A stretch of DNA of 64,000 nt, taken from Diabrotica undecimpunctata (Eukaryota > Arthropoda > Insecta > Coleoptera > Chrysomelidae). Made by a program: the position numbers and the translations under genes. Of the stretch, positions 34,945 through 47,500 are shown one piece after another. The stretch lies in assembly GCF_040954645.1 (NCBI RefSeq), contig NC_092808.1:16607883-16671882 (forward strand), in the 5' to 3' direction. Below the pieces are notes generated by a model. It saw only the letters and a list, made by a program, of their open reading frames with translations. It had not been told where the DNA came from and did no database searches. Position 1 is the stretch's first letter, and every line of letters begins with the position of its first letter.

Positions 34945-36010
34945 CTTAGGTTGTCACAAAGGTTGTTCTTATGTTTAAAAAATTAGAAAGATCGTGTCAT
35001 CCTTTAATTTTGCAATTTAGAAAATTATCAAAATCAAAACAAATCCCTCTCCCCTCTTTTGTATAAAAAAACGTTAGACAAGGACGATACAATACAAATG
35101 CCTATGCTTAGACAAAGAAAGAGAGAAATATCCTTGTCGTGAAGGTTTTTCCCCAGAATCAAAAAATTGTTTCTTATTCTAGGGTTTTTGCAACTATTTG
35201 GCACTACTTCTTACAGGAATCTAGGATTAATGGATTATCAAAGTCTTATTGGCAACTATTTTTCTTTTTTTATCTATTGTAAAGTACTATTTTATAAAAG
35301 ATATATTCCTTTTAAAAGTAGGTAAACTGTCATAACGTATTTTGTGTTGTCTATGTCTAAGTGATGAATATTTGAACATAAAATCAAAGAATATATTAGA
35401 CGCATATTTATATTTACTTCTATATTGTTTGATAATATTCCCAGATTATTCTAAATAAATATTTTTATCATGTTTCCTAATACAGTCTTTGAAGTTTACT
35501 AGGGCATTTGATAATTCTAATATCGGTTAAAGTAAATAAAAATAGCCGTTACTTAGTTACGTTAAAGATGCATAAATTAGAAGACATTCAACGATAATCA
35601 TGATTATTTATACCTATTCTGTTTACTTCTGCACAAAAAAAATAAAGAGATGAGAGTTTCAGAGGTATAGAAATTCATAGAAATAACAAAACAACGACGT
35701 TTCTTAAGAAATGACAAAAGAAGTACTTATACCTAATTGCTGATATGAAGAAGAGAGTGCTGCAATGGAGCAAATACATCCTAAAACTGTTAATTGATGA
35801 AAGAGGAAAATGGCCATAAGAAATAAAGGAAGATACTGGATCACCAATACTACGACGTCACGTAACATATGCCATCGAAAAAACAAAATATAACAAAGCT
35901 ACTCAATCAGACGATGGCTCTATCGAATTAATAAAATTCATTAATGAGAATGTAATCGAAATTAAACACTTAAACTATTTAAATCATGAATGTGTTGCTT
36001 GTGTGAGTCC
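34945..36010. other. EndoU upstream region
   Basis: Contains the presumed promoter. A minus-strand TATACAAAAG near 35065, about 120 bp before the ATG, is the only TATA-like candidate, and it is weak. No other feature seen. Confidence 0.4.
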
Positions 36011-36016
36011 ATTTCA

Positions 36017-36316
36017 AATAGGTAAAAGAAATAAATTAGACTTAGGTACTCACAATCAATTTAATTTTACTACCCAAAACGACCGGTTTCGCTTTCTAAA
36101 ATTTGCAAAGCATCCTCAGGTCATGTGGTACAAAGTAAATTAAATGCTGAAATTATGAACAGCCCATATTCGGGTGCTGTCTTATAAAGATATAGATCAA
36201 AAAAGTTATAGTAATTATGCCAATATTACATGTCTGTGTTAGAAAGCGAAACCGGTCGTTTTGGGTAGTAAAATTAAATTTATTGTAAGTCTAATTTATT
36301 TCTTTTACCTATTTAA
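36017..36316. repeat. 300-bp foldback with about 80-bp arms
   Basis: The left arm (AAATAGGTAAAAGAAATAAA, then TTTTACTACCCAAAACGACC, GGTTTCGCTTTCTAA) is mirrored by 36239..36316. The core has GCATCCTCAGGTCATG. The layout resembles the other hairpin ends in this window. Confidence 0.78.
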
Positions 36317-36475
36317 ACTATTTAGTTGATTACCAGACTGGCACAATCCTCAACCAATGACTGCGTTACCCAAAAAGATAGTATAACAATCTGCTTAGAC
36401 TGCAGGACAATAACGTTAATCCCTTAAAAAAAAACGGGTGTGGCCACGTGTGGCAGTCCAGTGGGACTGCCGGTA

Positions 36476-37122
36476 GAAGTTATACTTCTATACACGCGTT
36501 CGCCGTTACAAATTTATATGGAAGTCAATCTGCACAATCATTACATTATGTAATGCTATAGGTAAGAGAGAGCAGAAAGAGAAAAATAATTAGGTATATA
36601 GGTATATGGTGCATCGTTTGCTGTATATAAATATTTGACCTGTAATAGGAGTATAGTAAATGAATGATTGAATTAATATTTTAATGAAAATATATATTTT
36701 TATTTTCATATATGTATAAAAGGAGTTGAATACAAAAACATTTTTTTACACATACTCTGCAGTAAAATTCATTGTTTATTTTGTTATTAATATAAAAATA
36801 CAATACAATACACTGCAACATAATTCAATATAATAATACAATACAAATTAAAATGCAATATTCATAAGTATTTACAAATGACAATATACATAACTTACTT
36901 ACGTATATGTTTAATTTACCATGATAATAATATTAATAAAAAATAATATTAATAAATATGAAATATATTTACAAAAGGAATATTTTATTCTCGAGAGAGA
37001 AAGAGAGAGAGAAAATATATCTTCTGTCTCTCTCGTACCTATATCTTACATATATAATGATTTTGCCGATTCACTCCCGTACAAATTTCCAACGTCGAAC
37101 GCGCGTATAGAAGTATAACTTC
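36476..37122. mobile_element. TIR element about 647 bp (MITE-like)
   Basis: Begins GAAGTTATACTTCTATAC(A)CGCG and ends with the reverse complement (CGCGTATAGAAGTATAACTT then C); about 45 bp of imperfect terminal repeat. The outermost 15 bp is itself a small palindrome. The interior is AT-rich with a GAGAGA tract and no transposase frame. Confidence 0.72.
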
Positions 37123-37264
37123 AAAAAATGTTTGTGGAAGATAAAAATAAAAAACCAACAACTTGGATTATGTTGTAAATTTTCATTTTATTTTAAAATT
37201 TAGCATTTTTGCGAATATTACATATATTTAATAAGACTAACGTGAGGTTTTTAAATATTTCAAA

Positions 37265-37370
37265 AATAAAAAAGGAAATTCATATTGTGATTCGAACTCA
37301 CATATACAGTCCATCTAATTTAAATACCGTTGCACGTCATTATCATTGACACATTGACAGAGATCGAAGT
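37265..37370 (-). repeat. tRNA-like (SINE-type) remnant
   Basis: The minus strand has TGTGA-GTTCGAA-TCACA at 37302..37286, a perfect 5-bp stem with a 7-base loop like a tRNA T arm and B box, and about 30 bases before it TGACGTGCAACGG, similar to an A box. No matching acceptor stem. A tRNA-derived SINE scrap is the likeliest reading; chance is possible. Confidence 0.28.
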
Positions 37371-37685
37371 TGACATAGTTGTCAAAGTATAAAAAAATCC
37401 TGAATCCATTTTAAATCAAATAGGTCACAATTATTGCAAAAGTGGATTATACAACAAAACAAATTAATATTTAATGTAAATAAATAGAAACAAAACAAAA
37501 GTTAATAAATAATCTTGTTAAAAACAATTTAATCAGCTTGTATGCGTCGTATAAAGGTGTAAAATGGAATACTTAAACAAAAACAACACTTTCTTCATTA
37601 CTTATTAACATTAGTCAACACCGCAACTGTCAAATAAGTGTTACCAATTGATGCCAAAATATCACCTTCGTTCGATTACAGTTCA
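37371..37685. other. Intergenic, nothing recognised
   Basis: About 315 bp of AT-rich sequence without recognisable features. Confidence 0.4.
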
Positions 37686-37995
37686 CAACAACGAGGTGCT
37701 AGGAAGAATGAGTACTGAGAGAGAACTCCTAAATATTGTAAAAAACAGAAAAAAAAGAGTTATCTAGGACATATTTACAGACGAGAAAAATACAACTTCC
37801 TACGACTTATAATGGAAGGGAAAGTGGAAGGAAGAAGAGGTCCAGGAAGAAGAAAATGCTCCTGGTTGAAGAATGTAAGAGACTGGACAGGCATGGACAC
37901 ACATTCGATACTAAGAACAGCTCAAGATAGAGAGCAATTTGCTGTAGTTATCGCCAATCTTCAGTAATGGAGAAGGTACCTTAAGAAGAAGATGT
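37686..37995 (+). mobile_element. RTE-type LINE 3' fragment
   Basis: Across frameshifts it reads STERELLNIVKNRK, LRLIMEGKVEGRRGPGRRK, CSWLKNVRDWTGMDTHS, then FAVVIANLQ and an AAGAAGAAG tail, the RTE C-terminus. Confidence 0.75.
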
Positions 37996-38265
37996 TGATG
38001 TTAAGCTCCTACTCTTCTCACACTCTATAATATTCACTAAATCTTGCAGCTCTTCTAAATTGTCCGCTATTATGGCCTCATCCTTAGCATATCTTAGGTT
38101 ATTAATAGGAAGAAAATTAACTTGGATGCCTTTTGATGCCTGTCTTACGCCTTTCCTTATCTTCATTTTTTCTGCGTAGACCCGTTTTTTGATTCCAATA
38201 TAGTTGTTAAATCATTCTCATGTCTTTGTCATTGAGCCCAATTTCGTTTAACGTCTGTATCAATA
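37996..38265 (-). mobile_element. RTE-type RT scrap with internal deletion
   Basis: Encodes IRKGVRQ, then after a deletion PINNLRYAKDEAIIADNLEE, a damaged motif B plus motif C (YADD now YAKD). Confidence 0.65.
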
Positions 38266-38269
38266 CTGG

Positions 38270-38938
38270 ATATAAACACCAGCAAAACCAACTGGAGCAA
38301 ATCTGTATGTGAACCAAATGAGAATTGAACGTGTCTCACAATACAACTACTTGGGAACTATAATTAATGAGTCGTGGGACAATACCCAAGAGATTAAATG
38401 TTGCATCGAAAAGGCAAAAAGTGCATTCTTGACTATGAGTTCTGTGTTCAAGGGCCATGAACTCACCCTAGAAACAAAAATAAGGCTCCTTAAATGTTTT
38501 GTGTATTCATTGCTTCTGTACGGAGTAGAAACGTGGACATTGAAGGCGGAAACTCTATCAAAACTTCAGGCTTTTGAGCTATGGTCTTGCAGAAGGATCC
38601 TGAAGATACCATGAACAGACAAAGTCACCAATGAAGAAGTACTGCGGAGGATAAACACAACTGAGGATTTGGTCAACATCGTGAAGAGCCGTAAGCTGCA
38701 GTACTTGGGACATATAATGAGAAATCAAGGCAGATACGAGCTACTTTAATGCATTTTGCAAGGTAAAATTGAAGGAAAAAGGGCCCCAGGACGAAGAAGA
38801 ATATCCTGGCTTGCTAACCTGAGAGCATGGTATAGAAAGACCTCAACACAGCTATTTCGTATAGCAACCAACAAAGTCATCATAGCCAGAATGATCGCCA
38901 ACGTTCGGAACGGACAGGCACCCTAAGAATAAGACATT
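38270..38938 (+). mobile_element. RTE-type LINE 3' fragment
   Basis: Encodes VSQYNYLGTIINESWDNTQE, YSLLLYGVETWTLKAE, RRILKIP (then a stop for the expected W), GHIMRNQGRYELL and IIARMIANVRNG. Same family as the 7781..9279 copy. Ends near AAGAATAAGAC. Confidence 0.82.
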
Positions 38939-38939
38939 A

Positions 38940-39312
38940 CTTTATTTCTTTGTACATTTCTTCTTTCTTTCATTATGTAGAATTCCGTCTGTGCTCCAAC
39001 TTTTCTTTGCTTATCGCATTTTTTTGCCCTAGACCATTTTTTGAAGCCTTATGTATACTGGTTTTGAAGTTTTCCTATTGTTGTTCTATATCGTCTTCTT
39101 CATGCTTAAATTAGTGTTCCTAGATCTCTCGTTTCATTTTTGTATAAAACCAATTTAGAAATAATTTTACCTCTAAACATGAATTCACCAATTTGTGGGT
39201 TATGGTTGGAGTTAACGGCTGCTCCAAGGTAAGCGGCTACTCTCTTAAAGCTGTTCTGGAATCGTTCGTTTACTAGGATGAAATCAATTTGGTTCTTAAC
39301 TACATATTGTTT
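38940..39312 (-). mobile_element. LINE endonuclease C-terminal fragment
   Basis: The minus strand reads KNQIDFILVNERFQNSFKRV, AAYLGAAVNSNHNPQIGEF, an APE-type endonuclease end (expected SDHNP now SNHNP). Joined tail-to-tail with the plus-strand fragment at 38.9 kb. Confidence 0.7.
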
Positions 39313-39439
39313 ATTGTTTTGCTGGGATTTTCATGTATATAATATATAATCTTCAGGGTGGCAGATCATAGTAAAGTATTTTAGCATTTGTCTTTGGCAT
39401 TAAAGTAGGTGAGATAAAGGAGGTTCAGCAATGGTCGTC

Positions 39440-40200
39440 AAACTAACAAACGACGAAGCTACTCAAGCACTTTAAAAAATGAAGAATACTAAGATACTCA
39501 ATATTTCGCTATTTATTTCATAGCTTCATCAGGAGTAAACTGTAAAACAATTTGAACATTACAAAAAATGGCCTACAAATACATTTAAAAACACTCACAG
39601 AAATTAAAAGATTTCACAAATAAAAACTGACATTGAAGTATTTGAAATATTGAATGTCAAGATTAAATTGTCTTAAGCACGTTCGTTATAGAAATACGAA
39701 AAAAAATTAAAATTACTTCAAATGAAAAAATAAAAATAACAATAAAAGAAACGTTAGAAGAATGATATTTTTTTGATGAATTATAAGGTTAGTTGTTATT
39801 AAGGTGAATATTGGCTATTTTGAGTATTTATAAATTTTGTTCAATATATTACAATACTTATATGTTACATAACTGTCCAGTGTCCGTTTTATAATTTAAA
39901 GTGTTTTTATTTTTGTTAATGTAGTACATCTCAAGAAATAATCTACTTTTGTAGTTATCAGTCTGTGCCAAAATGTGAGCTTTGTTATAGTCTAGCATAT
40001 GACCAGTGTTTTCATAGTGCTCAACTACTGCGCAAGTATTTTTCCTAAGCGGCAATCACTTTTATGTTGTGTGATGCGTTGTTTTAGCCATTGTGATGTT
40101 TGGTCAATGTACGTAGACACGGTATTTCATAAACAACATTATTTTTATATAAGGTTGGTACTGGGTCTTTGATGTTTGAAAATAGTCGTTTGCTGTTTTC
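39440..40200 (-). mobile_element. Penelope-like element remnant (GIY-YIG C-terminal part)
   Basis: A 65-codon frame encodes CAVVEHYENTGHMLDYNKAH and ILAQTDNYKSRLFLEMYYI, then NTLNYKTDTGQL, matching the segment after GIY-YIG in Penelope-like proteins (AEH-GH, DNY-R-F-E, N-N-DTG). The flank near 39500 has TTCATAGCTTCATCAGGAGT, like the other hairpin ends here. Confidence 0.72.
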
Positions 40201-40211
40201 ATATATTGCTA

Positions 40212-40214
<3 letters not shown>

Positions 40215-40294
<80 letters not shown>
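40215..40294. repeat. (AT)n microsatellite
   Basis: About 80 bp of uninterrupted AT dinucleotides next to the Penelope-like remnant. Confidence 0.97.
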
Positions 40295-40295
<1 letters not shown>

Positions 40296-40301
<6 letters not shown>

Positions 40302-41390
40302 ATACATGTATATATAATTATTTATTTTAAAGAATGTTTCTAATAATTATGTAGATTACCCAATGCAAAACGTAACAGCTGATATAAGCAAAAGTTTACA
40401 TGTTGAAATTCTTATCAAAATTACAAATGCCTGTTTTATTGTTGTTCTTATGATATTTTCTGAAAATAACAAATGACATCAAGGTTAATTAATAATTGCG
40501 TAAAGAATATATCCTCGTATTAACAGCTCGGCTGCCAGTTTTATCATCTTCAAAACAATGTAAGTGTTTTAAAAAGTTAATGCACCAATCATATAATAAA
40601 TGATCTGTTCTAATAATAGACACATTATGCTCTAATGTCTATTTTGTCCATCTTTCAGACATATTTTAAAAGGTTTTTAGAGAAATCAATATTATAATCT
40701 ACACCTACAAGCAACTTAATCCCAAAACTATGTCGGGTACGATTTTATTACCGTTAAAATTTTGAAAATACTAGCACTTTACTTACTTTATCGTATTCCT
40801 ATAAATTTTTTATAGGTTTTCAGTCCAATATCGGACTACTTCGTTTCCATTTTTATTCACGAGCTACAAATATTTTCGATGGTACACCAATAGTGACATA
40901 TTTGGCACGTGAGAAGATGTTTCATATTTTGTAGGTATCTCTTCACAATCATAGTTCACAGTATACTTCGCATTGGTCTATTTTGCCCCATTTTATCATA
41001 GTTGGAATGATTACCATTCTAATGCTGTCCAATAAAGTTTAAGGTTTGGATGGTCTCCATAGAATCTGCGAACGGGGGAAGTTTTCTGGCAGATCAAACT
41101 GCACTGTCCTAATAAAACTGTGCCTTTTGAGCTTTATAAAGGCCATGTCGCTTATCTATAAATTGTTTACATTTCTCTACGTGTTCTGGGATCTGCAAAA
41201 CCTACTGCTTTTTACAGATTTATGAATGGTGTTGGTCTCATACATCCCGTCTTTATCCTGCAGGTCTTATTGGATGTCTGTTTGGTGTGAGCAGATCTAT
41301 TTCGGACCTTTGGGTGAAAAGGTATAAAATCGTAATGGTCACCGGCTGTATTCCCTTTTTCCTTACATGTGCTTGTGTGTATATGGGAGA
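40296..41390. other. Intergenic, nothing recognised
   Basis: No conserved frame found. The last 300 bp are less AT-rich and may belong to the LINE that follows. Confidence 0.4.
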
Positions 41391-41394
41391 GAGA

Positions 41395-42230
41395 GGACGT
41401 TTCATCAAGGAACTAGAAAAATACGAGGGGAAAATGTCAGAAGCGAGGTGAGGGCCACACCCATTGGATGGTGGGATGCAACGGGGGATGTAGCACAGTG
41501 GACGAATTCACTGATCCCGAATCTGCAGAAATGACTGAACTGTGGACACAGGCGGTTAGATGACAATCTGATGGACGTGGAAGCTTCAGCAGCTACTTGC
41601 TCAGATTGAAAAAGACCGAATCGGACAAGTGCATATACCCTCTTGGAATGCGAGAGATGGGAGAGAAAAAGGAATGAGCTGGAGAGAGTGTTTAAGCCGG
41701 TGAGGGAAATGATATAGAAGATGGTGACGGATAAATAGTAGTGGACCAAAATCCGGAACTACGTGAAGAAGGTGCGACTAAAGAGAAGGAAGGAAGAACG
41801 GGAGCTAGATGCAGTTCTAGTAAGAATCGAGGAGGCGGAACTAGACCCGCAGGGGTAGAGAGGTCGACAACATAGAGTTAAACGCGAGTACGAATGAGAA
41901 AACGACTGAGCTGTCTCCCGTCGGAATCAGGGTTGCGATGACATCGAAACAATAGCGGAGAAAACCTGGTTAGGCAGCGGTAGACAAGCGACTGAGCATC
42001 GGACAAAAGGACACAAGAGTGAAGTTCTGTCTTAAAGTCTTAACAGACGGTTCTACCCAGATGCCCTAGTATGAGAGAGAGCAGGTCTTGGTCACATCGG
42101 AGTTAAGGGCAGCAGGAAGATCTGAGTCTGGGCCAGGCTGGTCGTCGTGACTCTGAAGAGGTTTTTACGAACATAGTACTGCTGGAAATGTTCTCCGGCA
42201 TCTGTTTACAGATCTATTCCAGATGAGACA
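41395..42230 (+). mobile_element. R1-like LINE 3' fragment
   Basis: Around 41430..41700 the plus strand reads PIGWWDATGDVAQWTNSLIP, NLQK, then TLLECERWERKRNELERVFK, the C-terminal segment of R1-clade LINEs (WTNSLIP and C-x-ECERWE). A GC-richer 3' part follows, with CTTGGTCACATCGGAGTTAA. Heavily broken. Confidence 0.65.
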
Positions 42231-43345
42231 CGAATATTCACCAGTTGGAAAACATAGTGCTTCTTCCGTTGTTCTTAGCACAACAGGACATGTAATCCAT
42301 ATGTTACTCGTTAGTTTTCTAAGTATATTGTTTATATTTGTTAATTTCTGTCTCGTTTTGATTCAGTGCTATTTGAAGGTTAAAGCATTTGTACCTACGG
42401 GGTTTTAAGGTTATATTATTATTAAAGATATTAACGTTATATTTTATTTATATTTTAAAAGATGAAGAATCGGTGAATTACATTTTTCTCCCCTAAACCT
42501 GTATAATTTTTTCATTCTGGCAACATTGCTGTTCTTCTTTATTTGAATATGGAAACTTTTAAACGGAAAATTTCCAGTTTAAATATAGAAACAAAACAAA
42601 CTTTATAAATAATAGTATCTCTCAAAGGTTATAGGTGAAAGTAATCTTCCCCTTTTCCATACCAGTCAGCTGATGTACAATTAGGATATGCAAATTATGC
42701 TTTAAGGGACAAATATGTGCTTTAAACTGATCGGGTAATTGTATATTTCCAAATCAAAACATGGATTCCCCTCTCGGTGAAAAATGGTAGTTCTAAATTT
42801 TGCCAAAGCGTTATTTTTGTCTGGTTGCTATCTTAAAGATTAACACGTGAATAAATATATTATTAAACGTGGTTTACATTGATTAAGTAATAAATAATTT
42901 AATCTTTGTTTAAATATTCACAAAAAAGTGTTGGAAAAAGATTATATGAGTATCTATTATTAGAAAATAAGCCTCAAATTAAGCATTTAAGGTTTAGATT
43001 TAATTAACTACATGTAATTGTACAAAAATAAATTATAATTTTTCTTTTCAATAGATATCTACATATGTGTACTATCTATATTTGTTGCTTTTCTTTCAGG
43101 AGCTCTTTTAATAACCTATTCGTACTTTCTTGGTCTCGATCTGCAGGTTTACTCGTTTCTCCCGGCTAATATACCTAATTATCTTTTTTTGTAGGAATAG
43201 GAAGATATACTGATTCTCTTTTATTGCTTTTTACGTTCTTGACCTTTTTCGGATTTTCTTTTTTGCATACCCTAGACGCTAAACGTTTTTGGGGGTTTGC
43301 CCTCCTTAACAGATCTGAGGCTAATACCCATCCAACAATAGAATA
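42231..43345. other. Intergenic, nothing recognised
   Basis: 1.1 kb AT-rich; no coding or repeat signal that I can name. Confidence 0.45.
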
Positions 43346-43349
43346 TCAA

Positions 43350-44587
43350 ATTATCATGGAATAAATGAAAGAACTAACGAAGGAAAATAACAACATGAAA
43401 AGTTCCAGGAATAAAACATAGATTTAATGGAAACCATGACTAATCTCTGTGCTTTTAACGAACTGAGAATCAATAATACATTTTTCGACCATAAGCTCCA
43501 GTATAAATATACATTTGAAAACTCCAGGGAGCACAAATCTATGATTGATTTTATAGTCATTAATAGAAAAATCCACCGAAACCAGATTCTAGATGTACGA
43601 ACTTTAAACTTAGCAGACGCAGGAAGTAAACACCAAAATATTTTCTACAGAAAATCACCGAAGAACAATTCAATGTAGAATCACTGTGGAACTACTCTAC
43701 AAGAGAAATGTACCAAAGGAGGCTAGCACAGAAGATACAGCTGAAACAAATAGACAACATCGAAGATATAAATGCGAGCTGAAGAAAAACGAGAGACCTA
43801 CACGAAGTACAAAACATCAAATACTCCAGAATCTCGAGACACCTATAGAAGAATACGAAATGAAACAAAGCAGTTGGTAAGAAGAACAAAAAATGAACAC
43901 TGGGAACAGTTTATAAAAAGGATGGAAAGCGACTTCTACGATACACAAAAACAAATATGGAGATTCAAAATCAACAGAAAGAAATGGCAGAATTGAAGGA
44001 ATACAATAACATACCAGCAAACGAATGGGAAAGATACCTGAGGGAACTGTTTAAAGGAAGGGAAAATAATAATCAACACAATAAAGTACCTGAATTAAGA
44101 CACGAAATAGAAATCAGTTTTCAGAAAGTAGAGATAGCCATAAATTCACTCAAAAATAGAAAGTCACCAGGACCAGACGGAATAATCAACGAGCTTCTAA
44201 AACACGGAGGAGAAAGTTAACCCTAGAGATGACAAAACAATACAAAGACAAGATACAAAAGTAATTTTGCACTGCAAGATACCAGACGCATAGAGAAACA
44301 GCATAATAATACCAATGTTCAAGAAAGGAGATAAAGAAGGCCCCAACAATTATATAGGTATAAATCTACTGAACACTGCACTTAAGCTTACTAAAAAAGT
44401 CTTAACCAACAAAATCAATAAACTAACAACTCTATCAGATGAACAACAATGGTTCAGATCCGGAAGATCCTGCGTAGACGCCGTATTTGTACTAAGACAA
44501 ATCACAGAAAAGGCCATCGAGTACAATAAACCAAATCGAGCTAAAGATGACGATGATAAACGATATTTATCAGGTCTGGAAGGAGAT
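43350..44587 (+). mobile_element. Degenerate RTE-type LINE, endonuclease end to first RT block
   Basis: Successive frames give QYKYTFENSREHKSMIDFIV, RKIHRNQILDVRTL, LVRRTKNEHWEQFIKRMESD, RKSPGPDGIINELLKHGG, then NNYIGINLLNTALKLTKKVL and WFRSGRSCVDAVFVLRQITE. Same family as the copy in acetyltransferase intron 2. It stops near 44550, where the next RTE begins. Confidence 0.8.
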
Positions 44588-47500
44588 TAAACCCGTGGTG
44601 CTATACATCGGTGCTCTAAAAATGGATGGATTAATGAAGATTTGTTCTTTGACTGGTAGAATTTTTTTTGCTTATTTCACAAAACCATCTGAAAATGAAT
44701 AAACCCAGACAGAAAATTCTGGTCCTCCAGGTTGGGGGTTGTGCTATGGACCAGCGATCCATACACGGAAAAATACACTGCTACGAAACGAATACTATTG
44801 CCTCGGAATAGGACAGATTATCAGGACAAACGACGTAAGCTACGAATAAAGGACACTCTATTAGGGACATGGAACGTACTAAGTTGGTATCGACCTGGAA
44901 TTTCCACAAGAGCAATAAAACAGTTGGAAGAATTACAATACGATGTGACTGCAATCCAAGAAGTCAGATGGACTGGGTCTGGGACAATCCAAATGGAGAA
45001 GTCAATAGTGTTATGGTCTGGACATGAAACACGTCATGAAAGAGGGTGTGGTTTTGTAATAAGCGAAAGGATTAAATCTGCTATACTAGATTTCAAAGCA
45101 ATTAATGATAGAGTATGTAGCATAAGAATAAAGGGCAAATGGTTCAATCTATCGATATTCTCAGTGTATGCACCAACCGAAGAAGCAGCAGAGGAAGAGA
45201 AGGAAGAATTCTATGACTCCCTAACCCGATTATACACGGAAGCCCCAAAAAATGACATCAAAATAATATTAGGGGACTTAAACGCAAAAATAGGCAAAGA
45301 AGAACACATAAGGCTGGAAATCAGAGTCTACATGACATTACCAATGACAATGGTTCAAGGCTGATTGAGTTTGCAGCAGGGTGCAACATGATTATCAAAA
45401 GCACCCAATTTGCCAGGAAAAACATATATAAGGTAACATGGAGATCAAATGATGGAAGAACGAGGAACCAAATTGATCACGTATTAATTGATGGGAGGCA
45501 TTCCAGTAGTATAATAGACGTAAGAACTAGACGGGGACCAGATAGTGATACAGACCATTTCCTAGTAAAGGCCAAGCTCAGAACTAGAATCTCAACACAA
45601 ACAACAGACAAACAGATGAAGATCGAAAGATGGAATGTGTCTAAATTGGAAGAAGAAGAGGGAAAGAGACAATACCAACTAGAATTGAGAAACAGATTCC
45701 AGGTGTTGGAAACGAAAGAAAATGAAAGAGAAAATATAGACCAGAAATGGCACTCCATTAAAACGATCATTACAGAAACAGCAGAGAAGTGTATAGGTCG
45801 AAAGAGAAAAGCAAAAAAAAATAAATGGTTTGATAAAGAATGCGAGGATACCTTAAAAGAAGCAAACAAAAGAAGAATCGACTACCTAGCAAACCCTACG
45901 GATGAAAAGCGTGAACAATACAATAGAGAGAGAGCCTTAGCCAGAAGAACAGTAAGGAGAAAAAAAGAGACAACATTTACAACAAAAAATTGAAAAAGTA
46001 GAACGTGAACACAGAAGCAAGCAAAATAAAAAATTCTACAAAGAAGTAAGACAACATAAGAAAGGTGCATATATAAGAACACCGAACTTTGTGAGAGATA
46101 AAAATGAGCAAATGATTACAGCTGAAAATAAAATAATCGAAAGATGGGCTGAATACTTTGAAAGTCTTCTAAATGTCCAGGTAGACGCGGATGGAAATAA
46201 AGCAAATTGTGAGTACCAAACGGCCGAGATAGAAGTACCACCGCCAAGCCTGTAAGAAATTATCACGGCGATAGAAACCATAAAAAATGACAAATCCCCG
46301 GGACTAGACAATATTGATGCAGAACTGATTAAAAAAGGAGGACATGAACTTAGAACTAAAATACACCAATTAATGAAAGAAGCCTGGGAACAAGAAATAA
46401 TGCCAAAAGAATGGAGTGGCTGTATTATCGTGCCAATACATAAAAAAGGCAGAAAGGATACATGTGGCAACTACAGGGGAATCTCACTAATCGGTACTAC
46501 ATATAAGATATTAGCTTCAGTTGTACTAAAACGATTACTGCCATATACAGAGGAAATTATTGGCGATTACCAATGCGGCTTTAGGCCTGGAAGATCAACA
46601 ATCGACCAAATATTTACTATCAGACAAATGCTAGAAAAGTATTGGGAAAATAATAAAGAAGTACACCAGATCTTCATAGATTTCAAACAAGCATATGATT
46701 CCATAGATCGCTTAAAACTGTTTAGTGCAATGATGGAGTTAGGCGTACCAAAGAAGCTGACCATGATTGCGCGAATGTGTGTCAACAATTCCTTTGCACA
46801 AATTAGAATAGGAGGCAAAACTTCAAAGGCTTTCGGCATAAGCACCGGACTCAGACAGGGAGACCCGCTGTCCCATTACTATTTAACCTAGCATTGGAAT
46901 ATGCAATGCGAAAAATCTATACCAGAGTCAAACCAGACATAACTGCCGGAGGAGCAAAGATTATTCTCGCATTTGCAGATGATGTAGATGCAGTAGCACA
47001 GACAACACTGGAAGTTAAGGATATAGTATCGAACTTTGAAGAAGCAACACTAAGCGTAGGCCTGAAAATAAACGAAGAAAAAACTAAATACATGGTCGTA
47101 TCAAAAAAGGAACGACAGCGAATAAGACAAAACATTACCATAAACGATCATAATTTTGAGGTGGTCAAAGAATTCAAATACCTAGGAGCAACAATTACCA
47201 GTGAAAACACAGGAGAACGGGAGGTTGAAATACGAATACTGGCGGGGAATAAATCATTCTTTGCCATTCAACATCTAATGAGGTCAAAGCTTCTCTCAAG
47301 GCGTGCCAAAATCCAAATGTACAAAACCATAATACGACCAGCAGTGACATATGGAAGTGAAACATGGACATTGAGAAAGAAAGAAATCAATAAGCTATTA
47401 GTATGGGAACGCAAAATCCTGCGAATTATATATGGTCTTTGCAGGGACAGCGTGACAAATGAATGGAGGAGCAGATACAATAATGAAATAGAGACTGTCT

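Noticed and set aside
35055..35070. TATA box for EndoU
   Set aside because: TATACAAAAG on the minus strand is poorly placed and no initiator follows at the right distance; not reported as a promoter.
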